A stretch of 17,951 nucleotides of DNA, taken from positions 1 to 17,951 of the forward strand of contig JBOHVS010000192.1 of NCBI GenBank assembly GCA_050735975.1, given 5' to 3'. The notes below the pieces were generated by a model, which worked only from the letters and a program-made list of their open reading frames with translations, was not told the DNA's origin and searched no databases. This DNA comes from DATMBL01 sp050735975. GTDB taxonomy: Bacteria > Desulfobacterota > Binatia > UBA9968. This document shows positions 1-5,913 of this stretch, piece by piece. Position 1 is the stretch's first letter. The number at the start of each line of letters is the position of its first letter. Made by a program: the position numbers and the translations under genes.

Positions 1-1
1 G

Positions 2-115
2 AAGCGTAGGACTAACGCTCAGGCCAGAGAAGAATTTATCGGAGAGGTGAATCCACTGATCGAAAAGATCGGCTTAAAAATCCCCGATCCTCTCCAAGGG
101 CGGGAGTTTCTTTAG
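2..115 (+). CDS. C-terminal fragment, possibly PaaA-like di-iron protein (5' end outside window)
   Basis: An open frame enters from the left edge and ends at TAG 113-115, giving 37 residues that finish in IGLKIPDPLQGREFL. The composition is protein-like: a charged helix (ARE-EFIGEVNPLIEKIG) followed by a Pro/Asp-containing tail. The pattern of a helix, then 'GL-x-PDP', resembles the C-terminal part of PaaA-type ferritin-like di-iron oxygenase subunits (phenylacetyl-CoA epoxidase family). That is recollection of family style, not an alignment. No metal ligands fall in the visible part, so function is tentative. It is the only sign of catabolic gene content at this edge. A chance open frame is possible but unlikely given the smooth codon use. 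Confidence 0.5.
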   Translation, partial: KRRTNAQAREEFIGEVNPLIEKIGLKIPDPLQGREFL

Positions 116-133
116 CCGACAGCAGGCCTTATG

Positions 134-214
134 CAGGTTGAGGTTTAGGTTGAGACTTCGAACCTCGAACTTCTCCTTAGCCTTAGCCTTAGCCTTAACC
201 TCAACCTCAGCCTT
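134..214. repeat. Hexamer tandem array in opposed orientation around two NTCGAAC heptamers
   Basis: Seven tandem hexamers of type CCTTAG/CCTTAA/CCTCAA/CCTCAG run along the + strand from 175 to 214. About three hexamers of the complementary type (AGGTTG, AGGTTT, AGGTTG) lie at 135-154, so the same unit is in opposite orientation on either side. The 20-base centre contains two heptamers, TTCGAAC and CTCGAAC (157-170). The opposed arms can pair imperfectly into a long hairpin. The same NTCGAAC heptamer recurs at the far right end of the window. The array gives an artificial Leu-Ala run to any frame read through it, so I do not annotate an ORF there. Confidence 0.85.
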
Positions 215-895
215 GCGAAGCTCGCGCCTGGCTGTGTCGACACGGCAGACAGGCGTCGCGCCTCTGAGGTGCGCGATTCAAGGCCACGAGCGGGCTTCAG
301 GCACCACCGAAGTCAATTATCCAATTTGTGGCTTTTTTTGCTGTGAAGCTCTTGGAGATCCGTGAGCCGCCTGATGGCCCGATCGCGGCATTTACAGCAG
401 GCTAAGTTACAAAAGGAGATTTCGCGGCAATTTCGACACGTTTGATGCGAACAAAAAGGACAGTGTGCGTCAAGAGCAGGCCAAAAGCGTTGTGTACGGT
501 CCAAGTTGGGTGATCCTTTCAGCCGGTGAATTGAGTAGAATCGTGAATCACTTCATTCCAAATTACTGACGATCTGTCAAGACGCGCGCATCTAGATTTT
601 TCATTGCGAGGCAAAAACGCGGGCAAAACCGGAACATGTGCAATTGCAGCGGCCGGATTGTTTTCAATCTAACCCGCGAAGTGCGAACGTCTCACCGTTT
701 GCGCGCCAAAAAGATTCTGCGCGCGCAAGATTTTTACAGTCAAGAACATCTCCTTCAAAAAGAAGGGCAGGATACGTAACTACCGCCGAAAATAGCTTGA
801 GGTTCGATTAGAGAGTGATTCAACGATGAATCGACCCACTCCACGGGCTTCCACTCAAGGACTTAGAAGAACTGTTTGGACAGAGTGGGGATAGG
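215..895. other. Gene-poor intergenic stretch
   Basis: I find no convincing protein or RNA gene here. Only very short frames with ribosome-binding-like sequences occur. On the minus strand, AAGGAG at 755-750 lies six bases ahead of TTG 743, opening a 24-codon frame that ends at 669. A second minus frame (504-313, TTG start) is cysteine-rich. On the + strand GGAG lies five bases ahead of GTG 362, opening a 27-codon frame. A small inverted repeat GATTCA-N4-TGAATC sits at 817-832, and a GC-rich centre at about 716-728 is flanked by A/T runs. None of this is enough to call a gene. Confidence 0.5.
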
Positions 896-1054
896 TTATT
901 TTTCTAACGCGTACCGGAGTGCGATCTCCGAGACGGTCCCCTGGGTGTTGACCACCAAACTCGTACCGCCGGGCCGGGAGTCCGCCACAACTAGCGAAAA
1001 CAATGAAAAGAGTACGAAAAGACTCGCCAAGATTGCGCCCGAGATATCCTTCAT
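896..1054 (-). CDS. Small putative exported protein, 52 residues
   Basis: An ATG at 1054-1052 opens a 52-codon frame on the minus strand ending at TAA (898-896). GGGAG lies five bases upstream of the ATG, a well-placed ribosome-binding site. The product starts MKDISGAILASLFVLFSLF, a short charged start followed by about 20 hydrophobic residues (4-24). A plausible signal peptidase I site follows VVA (22-24), leaving a mature peptide of about 28 residues that starts DSRPGG and ends RYALEK. The N-region has only one Lys balanced by an Asp, which is slightly weak for a Sec signal, so an uncleaved membrane anchor is also possible. I recognise no family. The hydrophobic run together with good initiation signals makes chance less likely. 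Confidence 0.55.
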   Translation of the reverse strand: MKDISGAILASLFVLFSLFSLVVADSRPGGTSLVVNTQGTVSEIALRYALEK

Positions 1055-1087
1055 AAAGGCTCCCAATGTCGATTGCTAACCGATAGA

Positions 1088-1137
1088 CGAGCCAGCCGGC
1101 TAAAAAGTTTACCAGGTTGAGGCGGCTCGGGTTTTTT
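1088..1137 (+). terminator. Rho-independent-terminator-like hairpin with no obvious upstream gene
   Basis: CGAGCC-A-GCC (1088-1097) pairs with GGC-GGCTCG (1121-1129) with one bulged A, giving a 9-bp GC-rich stem. GGTTTTTT follows at 1130-1137, so the structure reads as a terminator on the + strand. The 23-base loop is long, and a small competing AGCC/GGCT hairpin sits at its left base (1094-1101). There is no + strand gene upstream. It may end an unrecognised small RNA, or lie in the 5' leader of the minus-strand small gene starting at 1054. Confidence 0.5.
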
Positions 1138-1204
1138 CACTAGAGTCTAGACGAAAGTCATGCTATCTTCGGCGGCTGAGTGTCTCCATCGGGGATGGTG
1201 AAAA

Positions 1205-1221
1205 CCCCTCGCCTTGAGGGG
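1205..1221. repeat. Short perfect hairpin
   Basis: CCCCTC (1205-1210) and GAGGGG (1216-1221) form a perfect 6-bp stem with loop GCCTT. It directly precedes the interspersed repeat at 1230. No T-tract follows, so it is not called a terminator. Confidence 0.6.
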
Positions 1222-1229
1222 AAGCACGG

Positions 1230-1300
1230 TGTCATTTCGAGGCGAAGCCGAGAAATCTTATATCAAGGTGACAAGACCCTTCGCTCACGCTCAGGGTGAC
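1230..1300. repeat. Interspersed repeat of the 'TGTCATT..CGAG / CTCAGGGTGAC' type
   Basis: The block begins TGTCATTTCGAGGCGAAGCC and ends GCTCAGGGTGAC. The left part is itself a hairpin: ATTTC pairs with GAAAT and GGC with GCC around GAA (1234-1256). The right part (TTCGCTCACGCTCAGGG) resembles one arm of the inverted repeats seen around tyrA. Very similar blocks recur in intergenic DNA of many uncultured bacterial genomes. That is recalled, not searched. It holds no ORF. Confidence 0.6.
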
Positions 1301-1333
1301 TCACTGATCGTGGGGGGAGGGTGATAGGTTATC

Positions 1334-1381
1334 GCCGGCTTTTAGCCGGCCGGGGCGAACCTCTCAGCTTGAAGCTGGGAG
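1334..1381. repeat. Two consecutive strong hairpins upstream of the 1473 gene
   Basis: Hairpin one is GCCGGCT / AGCCGGC (1334-1350), a perfect 7-bp stem with loop TTT. Hairpin two runs over 1361-1381, where CTCTCAGCTT pairs with AAGCTGGGAG through one T-G wobble. Both would lie in the leader of the gene at 1473 if transcription starts upstream. There is no U-tract after either, so they could be RNA-stabilising or attenuating structures, or relics of mobile palindromic repeats. Confidence 0.6.
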
Positions 1382-1472
1382 TGAGTCAGTTTACAGAAGG
1401 CCAGCCTATCTTGCTTGGGCGAGAAAAAAACGGGACTTCTTCGCAGCCTTTAAAGATTCGCGAGGAGGATCG

Positions 1473-1949
1473 ATGAAAGCATCGACTTGCTGGAAAATCG
1501 CTGGATTCAGAGCCTCGATAAAAATTGCAATTGCGAGCGCTTGGGTCACTTTTATCCCCCAACAAGTAGATTCAACCGAGCCCCACCTCGCCATACCCGA
1601 TACAAAACAAGTATCATCAAGCGCCGCGCAGACAAGTGAGGCTCCGGACAAGAGCAGCGCCTCGCCGCAAAAGGCCTCAGGAATGAGAATCTACATAGAT
1701 CCAAAAAGTGGCGAAATCTCCAAACCCCCGCCTCAGCCGCTCCCTGTCGAAAGGTTGCAGAGATCTCTCGAGGCAGCCAAAGAACCGCCCATGGAACTGC
1801 GCGAGAGCCTAAGTCCCAGACCGGGGGGCGGCGTCATGATCGATCTGAAGGGCCGCTTTCGCAGCTCTTTAAGAGCGGTACGCGATGCCGATGGCAAACT
1901 TTCGCTCACCCACGAACCTGAAACGTCCGTCTCAAGGGGGGAAAAGTAG
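1473..1949 (+). CDS. Small protein of unknown function, partner of the downstream metalloprotease
   Basis: A 158-residue product starts at ATG 1473, with GAGGAGG four bases upstream, a near-ideal ribosome-binding site. Residues 1-32 are basic, then mildly hydrophobic (IKIAIASAWVTFI), compatible with a weak signal peptide or membrane anchor. A Ser/Ala/Pro-rich linker covers about 45-68. The conserved-looking core is MRIYIDPKSGEISKPPPQ (about 71-88) and then GGGVMIDLKGRF plus RDADGKLSLTHEP near the C-terminus. I associate this layout ('IDP-x-TGE' followed by 'GG-x-x-x-DL-GRF... DG-x-L') with short proteins encoded beside secreted PA-domain or metalloprotease-like genes. It ends 12 bases before the metalloprotease start, so co-transcription and a shared role are likely (inference). 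An inhibitor, propeptide-like partner or cell-surface protein are all possible; nothing in the sequence decides. Confidence 0.8.
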   Translation: MKASTCWKIAGFRASIKIAIASAWVTFIPQQVDSTEPHLAIPDTKQVSSSAAQTSEAPDKSSASPQKASGMRIYIDPKSGEISKPPPQPLPVERLQRSLEAAKEPPMELRESLSPRPGGGVMIDLKGRFRSSLRAVRDADGKLSLTHEPETSVSRGEK

Positions 1950-1961
1950 ATTTCTCGCCGC

Positions 1962-3767
1962 ATGCAACCCCCGCTGTTGCTGTTGTGCTACGCCGTGTTT
2001 TCTGTCGCGGCGACGCTTCTCTATTCGTATCCTGCGCATTCGGCCACGGTAACGATCATTAACCGTGACCGTGCTCGTGAAGGATTGAATGACCGCCGGG
2101 CCGCGGATCCCGCTTCCAAGGCCGGCGGGAATAGCGGGAGCACCCTGGGAACGCAGCGAAGGATAGCGCTCCAGCGCGCTGCGGACATTTGGGGTGCGCT
2201 TCTCTCTATTCCTGTGGAAATCAAGGTAGGAGCCAACTTCGATCCAATGGAATGCGACGAAACGTCGACTCTCCTTGGCACCGCCGGGCCGAACACCGTT
2301 CACGGGAACTTCGTTGAGGCTCCGCTGCAGAATACCTGGTATACGCAGGCCCTGGCCAATAGCTTTGCCGCAATGGACCTGGCACCCGACCAAGACGACA
2401 TGGGAGTCACTTTCAATAGCGCCATCGGCACTTCCTGCGCTTTTCCGAACGTTTGGTATTACGGGCTTGACGGCAACCCTCCTTCCGACACAATCGATTT
2501 TGTCACCGTTGCGCTGCATGAGCTCGCCCATGGGCTAGGCTTTCTCAGCCTTGTCGACGTCGACAGCGGTGAAAAGCTGCTAGGGTTTGATGATGTCTTT
2601 ATGCGCAATCTCGAAGACCACAGTACCGGGAAGCTCTATCCCCAGATGTCAGACGCTGAGCGCGTCAACGCCGCTAAAAACACTGGAAACCTTCACTGGA
2701 TCGGCGCTGAAGTCGTGGCGGCTAGTGGAACGCTTACGAATGGGGTTCACCTTACCGGCCACGTGGAAATGTATGCTCCCAATCCTCAGGAGCCCGGTTC
2801 TTCGGGGTCACACTTCAGTACCGATCTTGCTCCAGACGAAATCATGGAGCCGTTCTATACGGGCGCCAATCACGATGTCGGGCTTATATTGCCGCTGCTT
2901 CAGGATCTCGGATGGAGAGATCCACCGCCCGGAGCTGTGGCCGACCTGGCGGTAGATGCGTCAAATTTGACCAGCATCGATCTTTCCTGGACAGCTCCCG
3001 GCGATGGCGGCAATGGCGCGGCCGCATCCTATGACATTCGTTATGCGGCTTCGAAAATTACCAATGACAAGTGGTCGTCGGCCACGCCCGTCAACGGCGT
3101 GCCCGCGCCGGCTGCGCCAGGATTGCCGCAGAACTTGACCGTTTCACGATTAAGCTGTGGCAGAACGTACTATTTTGCTTTGAAAACTTTCGACGGTATG
3201 GGCAGCGTTTCCGTAATATCGAATGTGGCTGTTGGAGAAACGCAGACATGTCCGACGTTGACCGTCGCTCCTCTTGCTCTACCTGATGGCGAAGCCAACG
3301 TTCTTTATGACGAGGAATTTGAAATTACCGGCGGGTTTCCGCCCTACACAATTCAAATTGTTGGGGGATCCCTTCCGCAAGGCCTCGCACTTGGTTCGCC
3401 TGTGATTACCGGCATTCCAGTACAAGCGCACAAAGTCAAGGTTACGATCTTGGTAACCGATCAGGTGGGCGCATCAACCAGGAAGGTCCTGAAGTTAAGG
3501 ATACTTAGAGCGGTCACTATAGCGACAAATACACTCAAAGCAGGGCGTCTGAATCGGAGCTACAATTTATTACTTAAGGCCAAGGGGGGAAAGCCGCCCT
3601 ACAATTGGAATTTGACCGGTGCGCTTCCGGCGGGTCTCACCTTCGATCCCGTGACAGGTCGCATCAACGGGGTACCTACAGAGCCCGGCGCGTTCGAGCT
3701 GGAGTTTGACGTGACCGATTTCCTTAGCGGCACCGCGAGTAAGATTTTCACCCTGAGCGTCCAGTGA
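1962..3767 (+). CDS. Secreted zinc metalloprotease with FN3 and two putative Ig-like (He_PIG) domains
   Basis: This 601-residue product has a hydrophobic signal peptide (1-27, likely cut after AHS). A catalytic region (about 28-318) follows, with the zinc motif HELAHGLGF at 186-194. H186 and H190 are expected zinc ligands and E187 the catalytic base. The His of the extended HExxHxxGxxH metzincin motif is absent (residue 196 is Ser). A later GSH (H284), followed eleven residues on by Met (M295, in EIMEP), looks like the leishmanolysin-style distant third ligand plus Met-turn (inference). An FN3-like domain covers about 321-428. Two Ig-like domains with the repeated 'GG-x-PPY ... LP-x-GL ... 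ITGIP/INGVP' signature lie at about 430-516 and 517-601. It probably acts outside the cell or in the periplasm, and the C-terminal domains may bind surfaces or polymers. No strong Shine-Dalgarno sits close to ATG 1962; translation may be coupled to the upstream gene. No PA insert is obvious. Confidence 0.9.
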   Translation: MQPPLLLLCYAVFSVAATLLYSYPAHSATVTIINRDRAREGLNDRRAADPASKAGGNSGSTLGTQRRIALQRAADIWGALLSIPVEIKVGANFDPMECDETSTLLGTAGPNTVHGNFVEAPLQNTWYTQALANSFAAMDLAPDQDDMGVTFNSAIGTSCAFPNVWYYGLDGNPPSDTIDFVTVALHELAHGLGFLSLVDVDSGEKLLGFDDVFMRNLEDHSTGKLYPQMSDAERVNAAKNTGNLHWIGAEVVAASGTLTNGVHLTGHVEMYAPNPQEPGSSGSHFSTDLAPDEIMEPFYTGANHDVGLILPLLQDLGWRDPPPGAVADLAVDASNLTSIDLSWTAPGDGGNGAAASYDIRYAASKITNDKWSSATPVNGVPAPAAPGLPQNLTVSRLSCGRTYYFALKTFDGMGSVSVISNVAVGETQTCPTLTVAPLALPDGEANVLYDEEFEITGGFPPYTIQIVGGSLPQGLALGSPVITGIPVQAHKVKVTILVTDQVGASTRKVLKLRILRAVTIATNTLKAGRLNRSYNLLLKAKGGKPPYNWNLTGALPAGLTFDPVTGRINGVPTEPGAFELEFDVTDFLSGTASKIFTLSVQ

Positions 3768-3797
3768 GCGACCGTCTGCTGTAAGAATCCCTACGAT

Positions 3798-4742
3798 CTA
3801 GGTTCGCTTCGTGAGCCGCAGATCTAAGGCTTGCAAGGTATGCTGTAAATCCCCGGATAAGGGCGCGGCCCATGTTCGTTTCTTGCCCTTGTGGTGCAGG
3901 GTTATCCGGGTGGCATGGAGAAACTGGCGTTTCAAGCCGTATTCTTTTCGAAAGATTTTGTTAAACGTGAAATCGCCATGCTGATCGTCCATTACGATCG
4001 GGTAACCGAATTCGGCAAAGTGCAGGCGGATTTGGTGCATGCGACCGGTCTCAATCCAGACTCGCAAGAGCGTTACGTCAGGAAATTTTTTTACAACTCT
4101 AAAGCGGGTGGAGGCTCGAACCTCGGAACCCTGTCGCCCCGGAAGGGGCATGTTTATCCTGCCTTCGTTGTCGTGCAGCCTCCCGGCAACCAGGCAGACA
4201 TACTCTTTCTCGACTCGAGCGCTGTCAAAAGATTCTTCTAGCGCCCGTGTGGTCTCTTCGTTCTTGGCTAGAACAAGGAGTCCGGAGGTGTCCCGGTCGA
4301 GGCGGTGGACGAGTCTCGGAGCGATACCCTGCGGGCGGTATTTCGATTCCAGGAGGCCGATCACTGTTTGCCGCTTAAGAATTCCCTTGCCCTCGTGCAC
4401 GGCGATACCCGCCGGTTTGTCGATGATGAGCAGTTCATCGTTTTCGAAAATGATTCTTAGCCCGTCCTTTGGCTGCTGACGCGCTATCGCTCGGGGTCTA
4501 TTTTCGAACGGGATAAAGAGTCGAATCTCATCTCCGGCTTCAACCCGGTTGTCAGGTCCGGCGTGTGTTCCGTTCAGCCTTACTCCGCTCTTTCTAAATA
4601 GCTTTCTTACATACCCGATTGGGTAGCGTTTCTTGAGGAAATTCTCCAGTTTCTTCGAGGTCTCGCCCGCCGCCACAATGATTTTGTGAGACACAAGTAA
4701 GAGATAACGGCAGGCTGGCGGTTTCGTCAAGAGAGCTTCCAT
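3798..4742 (-). CDS. rluC: RluA/RluC-family ribosomal RNA pseudouridine synthase
   Basis: A 314-residue protein with an N-terminal S4 RNA-binding domain (about 28-80, KKLENFLKKRYP... VRLNG) and a pseudouridine synthase domain. The catalytic motif HRLDRDTSG is at 146-154, with the nucleophilic Asp at 149. The later segment GRMHQIRLHFAEFGYPIVMDDQHG and the C-terminal FLHATRITLHH fit RluC/RluD rather than RsuA. The extra DFTFNK stretch before the C-terminus recalls RluC, which converts three uridines in 23S rRNA, but the paralogue assignment is tentative. ATG 4742 is used here. GTG at codon 18 (VSHKIIVAAG) is an alternative start that gives a more typical S4-domain N-terminus; neither has a strong ribosome-binding site. 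It is divergent from pheA and convergent with the metalloprotease, leaving 30 bases between stops. Confidence 0.9.
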   Translation of the reverse strand: MEALLTKPPACRYLLLVSHKIIVAAGETSKKLENFLKKRYPIGYVRKLFRKSGVRLNGTHAGPDNRVEAGDEIRLFIPFENRPRAIARQQPKDGLRIIFENDELLIIDKPAGIAVHEGKGILKRQTVIGLLESKYRPQGIAPRLVHRLDRDTSGLLVLAKNEETTRALEESFDSARVEKEYVCLVAGRLHDNEGRINMPLPGRQGSEVRASTRFRVVKKFPDVTLLRVWIETGRMHQIRLHFAEFGYPIVMDDQHGDFTFNKIFRKEYGLKRQFLHATRITLHHKGKKRTWAAPLSGDLQHTLQALDLRLTKRT

Positions 4743-4836
4743 GCAATATTTGCAATTCTTTAGGAATTAAGATAGGTTACGCGAATGGCGTTAGTGCACA
4801 CCGTTTGTAAGTGTGCGCGCCCTGGTGAGGTCGTCA
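4743..4836. promoter_or_regulatory. Divergent promoter region between rluC and pheA with a leader hairpin
   Basis: The region must carry the start signals for rluC (leftward) and the aromatic operon (rightward). A weak + strand candidate has TTGCAA at 4750-4755 and TAGGTT at 4773-4778 with 17-bp spacing; the -10 match is poor. An inverted repeat AATTC/GAATT lies inside the same stretch. Further down, GCACAC (4796-4801) pairs with GTGTGC (4811-4816) across a 9-base loop, just before the pheA start. No U-tract follows, so it is not a clear attenuator. Confidence 0.35.
4827..4830 (+). promoter_or_regulatory. Ribosome-binding site supporting the TTG start of pheA
   Basis: GAGG sits six bases upstream of TTG 4837. 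The upstream in-frame GTG codons at 4813 and 4825 have no Shine-Dalgarno-like sequence, and the first lies in the hairpin stem at 4811-4816. This favours initiation at 4837. Confidence 0.45.
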
Positions 4837-5913
4837 TTGAGCCGTAATGAGTCGGTCGATGCGCTGCGAAAAAAAATCGATCAGATTGATGAAAAAGTAG
4901 TCGCCCTACTAAACCATCGGGCCTCTCTTGCGCAGAAAATTGGGCATAGCAAGAGCCTGAACAATCAAGAGGTCTACGTCCCCAATCGAGAAAAGGAAGT
5001 TCTTCTTCGCGTCTCGAGCCTAAGCCACGGACCGCTTTCCGAACAAGCCATTCGCGCCATCTTTCGCGAGGTGATTTCGGCCTCTCGCTCTCTGGAAGCA
5101 CCGACCAAAGTCGTATATCTCGGTCCCGAGGCGACCTATACGCACGCGGCCGCAAGGGAAAAATTTGGCTCATCCGCCGCGCTAACGTCCTCCGTGAGCA
5201 TTGCCGAGGTCTTTGGGGAAGTCAGCCAGGGGAGGGCAGTGTTTGGAGTCGCGCCGATCGAGAATTCAACCGAGGGGGTCGTGGCGCATACACTGGACCT
5301 TCTTGTAGAATCGGATGTCAAGATCTGCGCCGAACTGTTCCTGGAGATTCACCATTGTCTCCTCTCGCAAAGCGGCGAAGCGGATAAAATCCGGCGGATC
5401 GTTTCCCATCCGCAGGCGTTGGCCCAATGCCGGCGCTGGCTTTCGCGGAATTTTCCTGACGCTAAAATCGACGAGGTCGCAAGCACGGCCCAAGCTGCGT
5501 TGATGGCGGCGTCGGATAAGACGCTCGGGGCGATTTCCAGCGGCGTTGCGAGAGAAGTTTACGATTTACGAATGGTTGCGGCAAACATCGAGGACCACAG
5601 CCACAATATAACTCGCTTCCTGGTCATTGGGGCGAAAGATTCGCGCTCGAGCGGCGACGATAAGACCTCGCTGGCTTTTTCGGTGCGGGACGAACCCGGG
5701 ATACTTCATCGGATGCTGCAGCCGTTCGCCAAGAGCCGGATCAATCTGACGAAAATCGAATCACGGCCGATCAAGAATAAGCCGTGGGAGTACATGTTTT
5801 TCATTGACTTTAAAGGTCACAAGGACGAAGCCAGAGTGAAAAGAGCGATCAACAACCTCCAGAAGAACTGTCTCTTTTTGAAAATTCTCGGCTCTTACCC
5901 GAGCGGAATATGA
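4837..5913 (+). CDS. pheA: P-protein: chorismate mutase / prephenate dehydratase
   Basis: A bifunctional cytoplasmic enzyme that turns chorismate into prephenate and then phenylpyruvate. From the TTG start the product is 358 residues beginning MSRNESVDALRKKID. An AroQ-type all-helical chorismate mutase domain comes first (about 6-85: LRKKIDQIDEKVVALLNHRASLAQKIG... REKEVL). The prephenate dehydratase domain follows, with YLGPEATYTHAA, the GVAPIENSTEGVV motif and SHNITRFLVIG, which holds the Thr-Arg-Phe active-site triad. A C-terminal ACT domain (TSLAFSVRDEPGILHRML... IESRP) is the expected phenylalanine feedback site. Length and order match classical P-proteins. The longer GTG start at 4813 would add eight residues and is less supported. 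The stop overlaps the hisC start by four bases (ATGA), so translation is probably coupled. It appears to lead the operon. Confidence 0.95.
   Translation: MSRNESVDALRKKIDQIDEKVVALLNHRASLAQKIGHSKSLNNQEVYVPNREKEVLLRVSSLSHGPLSEQAIRAIFREVISASRSLEAPTKVVYLGPEATYTHAAAREKFGSSAALTSSVSIAEVFGEVSQGRAVFGVAPIENSTEGVVAHTLDLLVESDVKICAELFLEIHHCLLSQSGEADKIRRIVSHPQALAQCRRWLSRNFPDAKIDEVASTAQAALMAASDKTLGAISSGVAREVYDLRMVAANIEDHSHNITRFLVIGAKDSRSSGDDKTSLAFSVRDEPGILHRMLQPFAKSRINLTKIESRPIKNKPWEYMFFIDFKGHKDEARVKRAINNLQKNCLFLKILGSYPSGI

Noticed and set aside
138..365. 75-codon + strand frame with a Leu-Ala run
   Set aside because: The run is the hexamer array read in frame, the rest is low-complexity, and there is no ribosome-binding site.
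876..1079. 67-codon + strand frame
   Set aside because: It is antisense to the better supported minus-strand peptide gene, which has a ribosome-binding site and signal-peptide-like sequence.
1088..1137. Possible cyclic-di-GMP or other known riboswitch around the hairpin
   Set aside because: I compared both strands with remembered consensus features of c-di-GMP-I and fluoride motifs; the key conserved blocks are absent.
3891..4479. Two + strand frames (116 and 146 codons) opposite the pseudouridine synthase
   Set aside because: They are antisense shadows of a well-supported gene and show no domain of their own.
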